The notes: generated by a model from the sequence alone, not told the origin. A stretch of DNA of 64,000 bases from Dioscorea cayenensis subsp. rotundata (GCF_009730915.1 NC_052475.1:29573016-29637015); one strand, 5' to 3'. Counted from the stretch's first letter, positions 20,401-36,372 are shown. Numbers and translations are program-made.

Positions 20401-22694
20401 CTAATATGATAAGACTTTTTCATTTAATTTTGTACCAATTTTAATAATGAATTAAAATATAACAACTAATAAATTTTAGTGTACTATTTCTTTTGCTAAT
20501 GACTAATTATTCCCCAATAAATTTACAAGTGCTTTCCATATTATTTAGTACATATTAATTAGAGAATGTAGTTTATCCCTTTTAAAAGAAAAACATACTA
20601 ATGAGAGACACTAATCACGGAATTAATAATACAAAATCCTAAACAAAAAAGAAAAAAAAAAATCAAAGTTAATGGCATTCATTACATTCTTCATTAACTT
20701 CAATATTGAGTCACCGATATAATTATGAGGACATCCAAAATTACTACTAAATATGTTAAATAAAAAACGTGCAACATGTTGAACGTTTGTATTTGATAAA
20801 AAAAACACTTCAAGGAGTTGCTTTCAAAGGAACATATTTGCCTCCATTGCTGATTTCCTTGGTGGCTTTTTTTTTGGCATATTTGGAAACTTTTGCACAA
20901 ACCCCAAATTAAAACCTCTCTTGAGTCTAGTGTTTTGAAGAGAATATTGTACGCGTTAATTTAATTTCATGCACGTATGTGATATGAAAGAAAAATGAAA
21001 GTGATATGAAAAAAATGTTTGGTATTGAAAATGGAACCACTACGGTAAGTAAAGTCAAACTCAAATACTTCGAGTTCTGTTAATATTAGTTATTGAACTT
21101 GTGTTATTGTGTATATGAGTAAGATCAAGTTAGATCAAGTTCGGTAGGTATTAATATTCTTTTATTGAGATGTAAGATTACTTCTCAAAATAAATTTTCA
21201 TTAGAGCAACTAGTTTAATAATTTATAGAAAATATAGCAAAATATTGTTTAATTTTGATATAAATTTTAATATGGGTTGATAACAAACCGGTTTATTTAT
21301 TGATGTGAAATAATTTATTTGAAATAAAATATTGTTGTTTATCAGTGTATACATTAGTTGGTTAAATGAATTTGAGTTAATATATATGTGAAAAGGGAGT
21401 TAATATATATATATATATTAAACAAGTTCAAATCAAGAATATTTTTAATATTATGTATAAGTATATTAAATATATATGCAATTATATTGACGTTTTGTTT
21501 AATTATTAAACGACTTTAGCAAGATACAACACACACATATATAATATATATATATAATTAAATCAATTTGCTAATTAAACTCGTTTTTTTATCAAAAGAA
21601 ATTAAAGATCGAAGAAAGAGTGATTACTAATTTATTTATATATTCCATATATAAACACAGAGTAAACATGAGTAATTAAACCAAGAGAACTTAAATCTAT
21701 TCTTCATGCATGCCTGCATCACCACCATGCTCAAACACGTGAGAGTAATCAACATGTAATCAAAATTATTAAACTAGACATTAATTGCTTAAATGTGTTT
21801 AGGAGGGTTGAGAAAAAGTTATAGATATATCCATTAATCTTCACTTTCCATGCATGCTCACTATATATGTATATATATGATCACAGATATATACGAACAC
21901 AAAACAAACATCTAATTAATAAACAAATGCTTCCATAAATCTCTTCTAATTAACTAACTGTTTTCTGTTAATATCTCTCTCTCTCTCTCTCTCGCACACT
22001 CGCACCTGCACCCGCACCGACCAATTAAGTACTGGTTCATAATATATTAATTAGTGAAAATCAAGAATAATATATATATATATATATATGCATGCACCAC
22101 TAGAAGCACAGTATTATCAAACCAAATGCATCACATACACCCAAAAGTTACCCAACTTGATATCTGATGAAGAGTGATGAAGCATTATAATTGTTCCGTA
22201 CATTTGAGGTTTAATACTATTTATCAATATTGTTTACAGATTTGAATGTGAGTTTTCTATGGGAAAAAATAATAGTTTCACCTCTCCAGAATTGTAAAAT
22301 ATGGGAATTTTTTTAATGAGGTCTTTAAACCACTATAATTAGTGCATCTCTATGCTTGTCTGTCCTTTTAACAATTTTTTAAATGAGGGATGCTGGTTGC
22401 TTATTTGTTAAAAAAAAAAAAATAGAAAAAAGTATATACTTACGGAACATATATATATATATATAGCCGATTAGTTCTTTGAATGCTATATATCTAAACA
22501 TTAATGAAGATCAATGAAAGAAAACCCTTCAAGCCTTTATTCTTTCTTGTTGAATAACACAAAACACAAACAGAACCAAATCAAATACATTACAACTTAA
22601 GGAAACATTCATGCATGCACTTGGCGCACGCATGAACAGTACATAAAACGACTAAGTGACATATCATCATCATCATCAGTTTGATGTGACTTGA
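17270..22694. other. Gene-free spacer between the peroxidases
   Basis: About 5.4 kb without a recognisable gene. (AT)n arrays lie at 17366-17402, 17698-17724 and 22073-22089, and a (CT)n run at about 21973-21993. The part up to about 21400 is the upstream flank of duplication copy A. The part from about 21400 to 22495 is unique spacer, with dispersed-repeat matches at 22140-22440. A better-conserved island lies at 20800-20940 (see findings). Confidence 0.5.
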
Positions 22695-25129
<2,435 letters not shown>

Positions 25130-25160
25130 TTAGGATATATGGCTGTCATGAGCACATACA

Positions 25161-25168
25161 TATTTATA
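25161..25168 (-). promoter_or_regulatory. TATA box of peroxidase copy B
   Basis: TATAAATA on the minus strand, 59 bases before the ATG, in the same context as in copy A. Confidence 0.75.
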
Positions 25169-25199
25169 GAAGAGTCTTATTAATTATGGAGTCTCATTC

Positions 25200-28100
25200 A
25201 TAGCTTTGAAAAGTATGCATGGATCCTTCCTACAATGTCTTAGGGTACGTACCCTACCAACTCTTCTTAAGACTTGTTCACTTCTTTTCTTGTTATATTT
25301 ATTAAATAATATTTGAAAAAATATCTGCTCTCTTGCATGACTGACGACTCAATCTTCTTTTGTTTTTATGTTGAATGATATATTGATATATCATATATTC
25401 GTCTAGATGTACATAGGATATATATATTAAATTTAGCTTTCCTTGATTGATAATATATATATATATATATATATTTATTTATTTATATGAATCTCACTTC
25501 CTTTATTTATTTTTAAATATATTTAACTTGAGACTCACATAATTAGACCGGATTTTTCGGTTTGCTTCAGCATGATTCAATGAAATTTATACATTTTTAT
25601 GTGATGAGAAAATTATATGTAAAACTAAATATGCATTGGAATTCACTATTTTTTTATTTGTCACCGACGCGACTAAAATATTTTTAAATATGGTGTTTTC
25701 AAAATCAAACTCAGTTAAGGCACCGGACAATAAGTGTTGATCATGATAACAAAAAGTTATATTCAGCATATTATTATTCAAATCATAGTTAAATAATTAT
25801 TTGTAAAATTCAAAAAGAAAAATAAATGCTAAAGTTAACTAACAACTTGCAATAAAACTGATCAAATCCAGTAGCTAGGAGATATATATAAATATATATA
25901 TTTAAAGTCAAACGAGAGGATTCAATCAAAGGGTTAGTTCAAATGTTCCTTCAACTCAATAATTAAGAGGCAGAAGCATCGCTGATCAAGCAAACTCAAG
26001 GAAGCTAAGTTTTTGGCCAAGAAAATATAGATATCAAGTTTGTTTTATTTATTAAAAAACTAGATATTAATCATTAATTTTTTTCCAACAAATGCAGTAG
26101 TATAGACATGCTTTTGTATAGCGAGGAATTGATCTAATCTATAGCCATGTACTCTCATCTGGTGGTACAAAAATTGAGTTGTAAATATGCACTGAAAACT
26201 TTTTTAAGGCTTCTCTACATAGAAAATTTTAGCTAATATAATGTTGACTACTTCAAATAAAATTGATATACTTTTAAATAAAAATTAGAAAGAGATTTCT
26301 ACACACGCTTAATTTATATGATATCTTTCTATAAATTCAGATTTTTCTTCTCAATTCAATGTGCATGGGTGGGGTCTTGCTAGCTGGCATGCATGTGTTT
26401 GCAATGCATATAGACTGTTAAGTTGGAAGCATGCATGTTATTTTCTCATGAGCTAATTAAAAAATCATAAAAATAAGAAGTACGTGTGTATATCTATACT
26501 ACTTCTCATTCATGGAAGTTAAAGAGTTAACCAATCTCTCTTGATTTATTGGTATTGAGTCTTATACATATAATGTTTATATTTTATTAAAAAGATGTTA
26601 GAATTTTATTTCATGTAAAATTTCATATAAAATGAGAACACAAATGTGTTAATTAAATTATTAACTACATACATATGTATGTCCTGACATAGCTCTCACA
26701 TTTTATTAAAAAAAAAGAGTTAATGTGGAAGTAATATTTATTTAATTTTAATAAAAATTAAGTATGTATGATTGATGACGTTAACTAATAATTAATTTGA
26801 GACTTACTGTTATCATCATTATAATCACCAACGTTGTGTGTTTTCAACACAATGCATTGCTCCTACATAATTAGTATCCCTAAACGAATAATAAATCTAA
26901 GACATATTGTTATTATCATTATAATCACCAATATTGTGTTTTTCAACACAATATATGCATTGCTCCTACTTAATTAGTATCCCTAAATGTATTAATTGCC
27001 CTTCAATTATGTTTAAGTATTTTCTTTTTTAAGAATTTTTCGGTCAATGTTTTTAGTTTTAAAGAAATTAATAACTAAACAGTAATTACAAATTGATATA
27101 TAAGTTGGCAATTTTCAATTTTATTTAATAAAATATAATAAAAATGATCCTTAAGATATATAATCACAATTATTCGGTCATTATATTTTTAAAAACAAAT
27201 TTTAAATTTTAAAATATAAATACTATCACTAAAATTTAATTTTCATTAAAAATAGTGCTATTTATTGAATAGCATCCCTCCTCCATTTTTCAAACTTAAT
27301 ATTTTATAATCTTCGGCATACATGGGTTAGGTGATATTTACTAAAATTAGAGATTATAATATTTTGATCAATAAATTTAGCATACTACCACCTAGATAAG
27401 TAATTAAACTATTTTGACCAATAAAATATTGTTTATAATTATTTATCATTTTCATTAAAATGTTACTAACTAATATATACTGTAAAACATTGGTCTAATT
27501 ATTCTCACCGTACCGATAACTTTAGTTTAGTACCAAATAGTCTAATGATTAATGATTAAAATATAACAAGTAATGCATTTTAGTGTACCATTTCTTTTAT
27601 TCATGACTAATTATTCATAGATAAATTTAAATCACAAGTGCTTTCCATATTATTCACATATTAATCAAAGGCAATAATCACGGAACTCAAAACCCTAAAC
27701 ACAACATTAATTAAAATGGTATCACCTCTTCATGCACTTCAATCAATCACCGACATAAAAATAATGATATGTGAAATAGAAAATGTGCAACATGTTGAGT
27801 GTTTGTATTTGCTAAAATAATTCAAAGGGTTCTTTTCAGAGGAATATAACTGCCTCCATTGCTGATTTCCATGGTGGCTCTTTTTGGCATATTTGGAAAC
27901 TTCTGCACAAACCCTAAAAAAACCTCTCTCGAGTCTCTCGTTTTGAAGAGAATATTGTGTACGTTCATTTTCATGCATATATGCATGTTTAACTTTTAGT
28001 GTGCTTACGTTCAATTCAAAGATAGAAAAATGCATGTGATATGAATAAAGGAATGTTAGGTAGTGGAAAGGGGCCAGTGTAAGTAAAGTCAATAATAAGT

Positions 28101-28952
28101 GACTGAGTATCTATATAGGGTTGTTAATATATATATTAGTTATCAAACTATATGTATGAGTTAGACCAAGTTTGGCGGGTATCTACCATTCTTTTACTGA
28201 TGTAAAATTACTTGCTCAAAATAAAATTTGATTTGTGTTGAAAATGAATAACACGTCGATTGATATGAAAATGAGCAACACATTGATTGATATGAAATGC
28301 AATGAAATAATGGTCTTGATATAAATAATGCTGATGTGTGTTGAAAACGAACTGATTTATTTATTGATGTGAAATTCATTTGAAATGAAATGTCATCAGC
28401 CCTGGCTAACATCATTTGGTTAAAAGAATTTGAGTTAATTAATGTATAATTATACAAGTTCAAAATGATAAAATTTTTAATTCATCTCTAAATATATATA
28501 TGTCATATTTGAAATTAAGTTTAATTACTTATACAATGGCTATAAGTAATTAAGTCCTTTTTTTTTACCACAAATATTCATCATTTGTATATGTTCATGA
28601 TCAAAAGATTTTCATTATTTTCTTGCCCTTTATTCTTGTATTTTAAATTTTAAATTTTAATTTGGAATACTATATATTTTATTTATAAATAAAAATATCA
28701 TTCAAAATGTGAAAGATTAAATTCAGCCACCCATAACATCTACCAAATCAGGAAGAGATATGGCTCTCTAATTAAGTGCATCCCACCATCATCACCAACA
28801 TCAAATCCTGCTCCAACAAACAAGTCTAACACCAAATCCTAGAGGGAGTGAGTATTAAAAAAATACCTAATAAATATTTTTTTAGAAAAATTATAGTGAA
28901 ATTATTATTGTTTGCAAGTACATTATTTCGTTCTTTTTTAATCTCAATAATA

Positions 28953-28992
<40 letters not shown>

Positions 28993-29728
28993 CTCTTGCT
29001 CATTTTGATATCTAGATAAGTAAAGCATATTGTTATAGTTAATTAGAAAGAACCCTAAATACCCAAAATAATCAATAATTCCTTAGACTGGGGTTGTTAT
29101 ATACAAACACCATGCATTATTCTAAGAAATATGTTATTACATTGCCCTTCAATGCTAAATGTCTTTTTGGGTTGGGAAAACTTGAATTTGTTCTTCACTA
29201 ATTGCATGTCCACTCTGATCAAGCACAAATTAAGTAAACATGTAATCAAATCGAAGCTCATATATATATATATATGTACGTGCACATATATCTACTGTCT
29301 ATCAGTCTATATATCTATATGTATATCTATATCTATAGGTGCACACATAGGAAGTGGTTCATACTTCATACCAGCTAGGAAAGCAAGAAAATAAAGAATT
29401 CATATCACTGATGAGCAACTCACGGGATAATTTTATCAAATCACCGAATTTTATAACATCTATAGCAGGCCAACTCAAACACTTTGAATAGATTAAAATA
29501 TAATAATATTGCATCCCTAAATTTTGAAAATAAGATATGATAGTGCAATGAAATGATAGCATTCTTCTAGGAGATCCTCATTTATATAAAATAGCCTTCT
29601 TGCATAGACTATTTTTCATGTATGAAGTGTCACATTTAGTGATTCACATGCAAAACATGGTCCAAATTATAGCCAAGAATGCATTTCAGTGTCAAAACAT
29701 TGTACATTGATAGAAGTTAATTAATATG
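25200..29728. other. Gene-free stretch upstream of peroxidase copy B
   Basis: No gene recognised. Duplicated DNA runs to about 28450; unique AT-rich DNA follows. (AT)n arrays at 25446-25472 and 28955-28991. At 29265-29340 a run of tatatct/tctat words forms a degenerate microsatellite. Confidence 0.5.
26790..26985. repeat. 98-bp internal direct duplication
   Basis: Two adjacent units (about 26790-26885 and 26886-26985) share tcattataatcacca, tttcaacacaat, tgcattgctcctac and ttagtatccctaaa. Copy A of the large duplication has a single equivalent at about 19670-19770, so this doubling came after the segmental duplication. Confidence 0.8.
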
Positions 29729-29741
29729 GGTTAGGGTGTAT

Positions 29742-31970
29742 AATTTTGATTTTTGAAAAAGGTGGATAAACCACATGCATTAAAATAAAAGTAACAGAGG
29801 TACAAGGAAGCTTCCACTAGCTGTGGAAACAGAACAAAAAACGACGAACATAAATGGAGGAACAACGGGTCTCCTCCTAACCCAGAAGAAACACAAAAAG
29901 CTACTCCTCCCCACCGGTCTGGTCAACCTCAAGCATGGGGGCGCCTTCCCCCTCAGAGCGAGGTCCTACAAACTCTAAGCTGCGCCTGATAGAGGAGATG
30001 GGCTCAGCAATCTTCTCTCTAACCCCAACAGAAGCTGCAGAGTACCAAGATAACAACATATGAGCAGTCTTCATCGAAACAACAAGAGGACTATCACATT
30101 TAGCAGCAAAGATATAATCATTCCGCGTGAACCAAATCGACCACACATAGGCTTTAACAAACAAATCACCAAACACCCGAGCCGCTGGCCGTACAGCCGA
30201 CCTCCAGACTCCCCACAATTGATCCATCGACCGTGGAAGCGCAGGGAACTGAAGGAATCGGCAGAGGGACGACCAAACCTCCCGTGAGAATTGACACATT
30301 AAGAAAAGATGATCCACCGATTCGACATCAGCATGGCAGAGCACACATGTGTCAGTCGGCAGCCTATTACAGCATCGCTTGGCCAGATTTTCAAGAGAAA
30401 GAATTTTGTTCTTCCAAGCTAGCCAGTTAAAAATATTAACCTTCTTAGGGCAGGGACCTTTCCAAAAGGTGTGAGCAATGGGGCATCTAAGACCTCCCTC
30501 ATTCAAGAGCCCGTAGAAAGACTTGACCGAGAAGGAACCATTGGCAGTTAAACCCCAAACCTTTCGATCACAATCCCTCCTTGACTCCAAGTTTAGACAA
30601 GAAAGAATATGCATAACATCCGGATCAGACACGAACGGCGGCCTCTCCAGTAACATCGCCAACTCTCGCACCGTTCCGTGAGGTCTAGTAGACACAAGGA
30701 AATCATTTGGCCATATGTTCATAAGTGCCAACCCATTGAGCCAGCGGTCCTTCCAGAATAGCGATTCCGAACCCGATTTAACCTGCACAGAGACACATCC
30801 CCTAAACGCGGGGAGACAACTGGAGACGCCGGACCAAAAGAACGAGACTCTCCCATTCGGGACCCTGAACAAGTCCCACTTAGGAACATTGTAATTGAAG
30901 CAAATAATCTTCCTGCCCCCCCAATGCGAGTCAGCCAACATCTTCCATCTCCACTTCCCCAGTAACGCTAGATTAAAGGTAGAAAGCTCTAAAATCCTCC
31001 ACCCACCTTGTTCCTTCGCACGACAAATATTCCTCCAAGCCACCAGTCTACATCCAGGATGATCAACATCAGGACCAGACCAAAGGAAATCTCTTCTAAT
31101 CCTGTCAATTGCCTTGATTACCCACATAGGTAACCTATACAAAGACATCCAGTACGTCGGTAACGCTGTTAACACCGAGTTGACAAGAGTGAGCCGACCA
31201 CCAATCGACAAGTAGGAAGATTTCCAGGAAGATAATCTTCCTCTGACTTTGGCAATCAAACTCTCGCAATCCTGTTTACGAGGTCTCCTACCCGAGATGG
31301 GAATACCCAGGTAGGTAACAGGAAGCAAACCCACCTCACAATTAACCGTTTTGGCCTCACTATCTTTAGGAAGTTGATGCAAGTTGGTGGTATAGAGACA
31401 CGTCTTGGAGAAATTAGTAACCAGACCGGAAAGCCCTTCAAAGATCATAAGGATAAGCTTAATCACTCTAAGATCCTCAGCCCCTCCCACGGTCATTGCC
31501 AGGAGATCATCCGCATACTGCAGATTACAAATGCGACCATGCTCCCCCAGTGGGACACTAATCAGAATTTTAGAATTCAGCGCATTATCAAACATAGTGC
31601 ACAACACATCTGAGACCAGCACAAAAAGCAGCGGCGATAGTGGATCACCTTGTCTCAAACCTCTTTGATACCTCACATATCCACTAGGGGAACCATTGAC
31701 CAAGATCGTTGCCTTCGAAGAACAGAGAATCGAAGAGATCCAACCTAGCCACTTGTGTCCAAAACCCCTGGCCTTTAGGAGTTCCAACAGGAAGTCCCAA
31801 TCAACCGAATCAAAAGCTTTAGCAAAGTCCACCTTGAGAATATGACCCATCAATCTTCGTTTATGAATGCTGAAGATAGTCTCCTCGGCCATAGCAATGT
31901 TATCCAGAATACACCTCCCTTTAAGGAAGGCAGATTGCGCGTGGTCTACCAAGGAGTCCATCACCGTGCT
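29742..31970 (-). mobile_element. 5'-truncated L1-type LINE with long open frame
   Basis: Non-LTR retrotransposon, 2229 bp, inserted on the minus strand. A direct repeat ggttagggtgtat (13 bp) flanks it at 29729-29741 and 31971-31983. Only the C-terminal half of ORF2 and a 3' UTR of about 160 bp remain; the endonuclease and the start of the reverse transcriptase are missing, so the copy cannot move by itself. The tail (29742-29790) matches the tail of the fragment at 3674-4163. The open frame has no stop over 687 codons, so the insertion is probably fairly young. Confidence 0.92.
29901..31970 (-). CDS. LINE ORF2 C-terminal part: reverse transcriptase and zf-RVT
   Basis: Open from the 5' truncation point to TAG at 29901-29903. 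The first ATG is at 31961 but the natural start is lost. Landmarks counted from the open frame: AFLKGRCILDN (about 12), VDFAKAFDSVDW (about 45-56, first catalytic Asp), RGLRQGDPLSPLLF (about 101-114), YADD (about 150-153, catalytic), thumb TYLGIPISG, then a zf-RVT region with PKKVNIFNWLAWKNKI and CVLCHADVESVDHLFLMC. It ends in RRSLEFVGPRSE and an acidic tail. This is the arrangement of plant L1-type ORF2. It has no host role. Confidence 0.92.
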   Translation of the reverse strand, partial: STVMDSLVDHAQSAFLKGRCILDNIAMAEETIFSIHKRRLMGHILKVDFAKAFDSVDWDFLLELLKARGFGHKWLGWISSILCSSKATILVNGSPSGYVRYQRGLRQGDPLSPLLFVLVSDVLCTMFDNALNSKILISVPLGEHGRICNLQYADDLLAMTVGGAEDLRVIKLILMIFEGLSGLVTNFSKTCLYTTNLHQLPKDSEAKTVNCEVGLLPVTYLGIPISGRRPRKQDCESLIAKVRGRLSSWKSSYLSIGGRLTLVNSVLTALPTYWMSLYRLPMWVIKAIDRIRRDFLWSGPDVDHPGCRLVAWRNICRAKEQGGWRILELSTFNLALLGKWRWKMLADSHWGGRKIICFNYNVPKWDLFRVPNGRVSFFWSGVSSCLPAFRGCVSVQVKSGSESLFWKDRWLNGLALMNIWPNDFLVSTRPHGTVRELAMLLERPPFVSDPDVMHILSCLNLESRRDCDRKVWGLTANGSFSVKSFYGLLNEGGLRCPIAHTFWKGPCPKKVNIFNWLAWKNKILSLENLAKRCCNRLPTDTCVLCHADVESVDHLFLMCQFSREVWSSLCRFLQFPALPRSMDQLWGVWRSAVRPAARVFGDLFVKAYVWSIWFTRNDYIFAAKCDSPLVVSMKTAHMLLSWYSAASVGVREKIAEPISSIRRSLEFVGPRSEGEGAPMLEVDQTGGEE

Positions 31971-31983
31971 GGTTAGGGTGTAT

Positions 31984-32223
31984 TTAATCTAGGTTATAAA
32001 AATCTTTGAATCATTTAACATAAATTTACACCAGTGATTAAACCGTGATTTTATTTAAAAATAATATTTTAAAAGTTTTGAAATCTTTCTACATATAGAA
32101 TGAAAGAATCCACATCACTTTGCGACAAACTTCAAAAAAATAATAAACCATGTATGTATATATATTCTTAGTTAGTCTGAAATATTATATTTATAATATC
32201 TGATGTTACCATTTTATATGTAT

Positions 32224-32266
<43 letters not shown>

Positions 32267-34407
32267 TATCTTTATAGATAATTAGTTTTAATTTTTTTTA
32301 ATAAAATCTGAGTTTATATTTGAATAATTTTTTTTAGGAATAATTTATTAATTTTTTAAAAACAAATAATTTAAAGATAAACATATTATCTTTATTTTTT
32401 ATGTAAAAAACTAAATAAAGAATTTTTTTACTTTATTATTATTATCTTTTATTTATATTTGTTTTACATATATAATTGTGTTATTTGGTCTGGCTCTGCA
32501 TATTATTTTTTTAAGCACAGTATGTTTTGTTTATTTTATTAGTTATATTATTTCAATTATTGGTACTTTCATTTAAACTTTTCTATATATTATTATTATT
32601 ATTTAATTTTGTATTTTATCGGTTACTTTCATAATTTAGATTTTATCTTTAATTAATATTTACTATTTTATGGACAGCTTGGGAGACGTGTGACCATGGT
32701 TTAGGTTTTTTTTTTTAGCAAGCTTATTGAGGTATATTTCATCATTGTGCCAAGAAAAACATTATTTTTTTTCCTAGCTCAGAAAAGAGCATTAAAGATT
32801 AAAGTGATGAAGGGATTTAAACCTAACCCATTTATGCTATCCTATTTATTACCAGTTAATATTTTAAAAAAAAACCAGACAAATGCATGCTTTCCTCTGC
32901 CTATATATTAAGATTACCGCTTATGCTTTTATGATCAGGTGCTGGTGTTGGCGCCCTACCACCAACCAAGCAACCTCAAGACGGGAAGATACCCTCTTAA
33001 TGGTAGGAGGAACAACAGATCGACTGGCTTTACGAATGATTGAAACGGCATGAAAATGTCGTTGAAAGATTGGAGTCCTTGATTAATGCATTTTTGGGTA
33101 ATGAAAAATGCAAAGACATTACTTATCGTGGTGCCTAGCCTAGCTCCGTCCATGAGGTGGTGGACTCATGATCATAAGGGGAATTGAAGGCGCAAAGATT
33201 CGGAGACAAGCCAAGAAAAAGGAAGATGATGAGAGCCAAAGTGTGGAGGACTGAGATGCATAGGCGTCTTTGTCGCGAACCTGATGATGACTAGGCTCGC
33301 AGTGTGGAGGACACTCAAATGGAGTCTATCCAGTCGGTGGCAAGGTCCAATTCCCAGGATTGTTATCCTTACATACACGGATACACCAGTCCTTACCAAA
33401 AAATAAGTTATGTTGCAATTTATTCATGTATGAATAAATCCCTTACTAAATATATGGATTTATTTTTCAAACTTACTATATATATGTTTTAAACAATATA
33501 AATTATCAACAAATGAAATATTTATTACATTTTTAGAAAATCTCTTTTTTTAAAAAAATTTATATATGAAAAATAGTAAAATTATGAATAAATAGAATAA
33601 TATAAAAATATAAATTGCATATATATATATATATAGATATCTTTGATTGGTTTTATTACCATATTAGATGCTATTAGATTGCATGTGTGTAGTATTATAT
33701 TGCATTAATATATATTGGAACTTATCATTTGAGGGATCACCATGTGATTGTTGTACAATAATTCAACAAGATACATTTTAAAAAATAAATTGTATAACAA
33801 AATAATTAATCAAAGTTCATAGAATTAATACTTTCCATATATATATTCCCTCTTTTTTTTTTTACTAATTTTTCCCCAAATTATCAAATTTCTCCCTCAT
33901 CATTACATTACACATTATTACTAATAACAATTATCGAATGACAAAAAAACCAATTTTATAAACAGTTAACAAGATATTTATTTATTTATATATTACAAAA
34001 TTTACAAATATAAACCTGCTCTTTGTTTAAAAATATCCGAATATTTATTTATTTTTATATTATAAAATCTACAAATCTAAACAAAATCATATATGCTCTT
34101 CTTAAATTGATAAAAAAAATCACTAAAAAAAATCACTAATATCTCTGACAAAAGATGTAAAAATATTATATGAAAAATATGAAAAATGGCATTTAAATAA
34201 CCATATCAATAATAATAATAATAAAACCCCAAACCAACCATTTCTTTATATATATATGCATTTGTTCAGTATTTGTGACTATCCCAACAAAAAAAAACTA
34301 CCTAATAGAACTAGAATTATTTTCCCATACAACACTCCATCATCACTCTCTAAGATCTAATGTGGTATATAATCTCTCCAATATTTGTAAATTTTAATCC
34401 ATTTAAA
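31984..34407. other. AT-rich intergenic stretch with a GC-richer block
   Basis: No gene recognised. An (AT)n array at 32232-32264. A block at about 32935-33400 is clearly richer in GC than its surroundings and holds the word agtgtggaggac twice (33240, 33300). Short frames there match no family I know. A decayed transposon is possible. Confidence 0.4.
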
Positions 34408-34412
34408 ATCCC

Positions 34413-35798
34413 TGATGGTTCCAGTAGGGATGTGATGTGGTTAAGTCACTCAAAAACTCACTTAAGGTTTGAACACACATACACACAATCAAGCACCAAG
34501 AGAAAGGAGACAAGCAAATCGGTAATCCAGTCCGGAGAAACAATCCACTAAAAGGGGTATAGGAACAAGGAGTACAACACTCTCTCACTCTCTCTACACA
34601 AAGAATATCCTCTCTAGATTGCCCGATGGCCACTCACTAAACTCTCACCGAAGAGTCTCTCACTTGTTAGCTCATCATAAATCTTTAAGCATGATATCTT
34701 ATATAGACGCACCGACGTCTAATAAAATTACCACTTTTAGAATTCTCCGCGACTTCCTAACTTGGACACCTTCCAAAGTTAGATGTTGCAACACCCAGTT
34801 ACAACATGACCCACCTTACTGAACATGACTGTGTTCTAGCCAGATGCACCCGAATCTGTGACCTTCAACCTCCCGGTTCCTTCAGTCCACCTCATAGCAG
34901 TTGACTCGACCCGAGTTTCTCCTGCCTGCAGCTACTTCCTTCCTCACGTTACTTCAGAAAGTCCCCTCTCTCGAGGGACGTGCCCACCAAGGCACACGCG
35001 ACCATCTCACCAAAGATAGCCACCGAAGATCTCCCGATCTACTTTTTAAACTTGCCCAAGTTTGGTCTTCCCAAACGATCTTTGTTTAACTCATGGAAAT
35101 ATTGTTACTAAACTTGATCTCATCTTCATCCAAGTTTAGCCTTCAATATCTGCAAGCATGATCTTTAATCATCCATGCTTAGATATCCAAATCTCTAATC
35201 AATCTCCACATACGATTAGTCATCATGAATAGTTCTGTCCATAGATAGCTGTTGGATCTTTCTTCAATTTGTGATGCTAAATATACTCATGATAATCTTC
35301 TTGGCATGTCTTTACCTTTTGTGTCTTCAAATAGCTTCACACCAAATTAAACCTTGTGTCTTATAATAGCTTCATACCAAGTTTAACTTGTGTCTTCTAA
35401 TAGCTTCATACAGTCTTCATGATCTTGAATTCTTGCCGATGATAGAATATTTCTCTTCCTTCAAATAGATCTTTCTAAAAAGGAGTTCTATTAAAGATAT
35501 AAATTGTCATCTCAGATCTTACCAAGGATAGACAATCATACCTAAAATAAAACTTGCCTTTCTTGAATAGATCCTTTAGACTTGATGCACTTTCTAAAAA
35601 TAGTTGATCATCACATGATTCCATTGAGAGAAATATCTTCTAAATAAAATCCTCACCTTGATCTTCATAACCTTGTAGCTTTACATGTCATGATATCTCC
35701 ATTTGCCACATCATCATCCACATGCCACATCAGCTTCCCCTTGCCATGTCATACCTTAGCTTGTCAAATAGTGTCAATCCACGTCATTAGACTTAACA
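34413..35798 (-). mobile_element. Probable solo LTR, copia-like
   Basis: About 1386 bp beginning TGTTAAGTC and ending ATCA when read on the minus strand. Flanks are atccc (34408-34412) and atcct (35799-35803), a 5-bp duplication differing at one base. On the minus strand a TATA box (TCTATATAAGATA, about 34695-34710) is followed by a leader-like stretch, as in the U3/R/U5 plan of plant LTRs. No internal coding region or second LTR is nearby, so it is a solo LTR left by recombination and is inert. Short direct repeats (nagcttcata, 35330-35418) lie in the U3 part. Superfamily assignment is tentative. Confidence 0.6.
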
Positions 35799-36366
35799 AT
35801 CCTATTTTGCTCATCCTTCCTCATTATTATTGCTTAAGTTTTAAACAATTATTTTTTTTTAATCAAAATGCATATCATTCTTGAATTTTAAATGATCCTT
35901 CCTCTTTATTATGTTTATTTCTCCCACTTAATTTATGATATATAGTAACTTCATTTTGCAATATTAGTAAGGCAAAAGAAAAAGAAGGGAAAAGATGCAT
36001 TTTGAATTTTAAACCAAAAAAAATAGGGAAAACTAAATATAAAAAAAAATTTACATGTGTCTGCATAATATTGTATTATATTATTGGCAAACTTCATAAT
36101 ATTTAATCACTATTACTGATGTAAAACTTTGTATGTGTGTTTATTTTAAAATAAAATTAATGTTAAATTTTATTATTATTAGACTCTATTTATCTTTAAT
36201 TATTCTAATTAATTATAAATAATTATTAATATATTTATAAAGCCAACTATTTATATTTTACATATACCCGTATCGTAAGAGCGGGTTGCCCTGCTAGTAT
36301 ATATACATATATAATAAAAAAACATGTTTGAAAATACTAGGTAACTTTTCAGGCTTTGCTTTTGGT

Positions 36367-36372
<6 letters not shown>

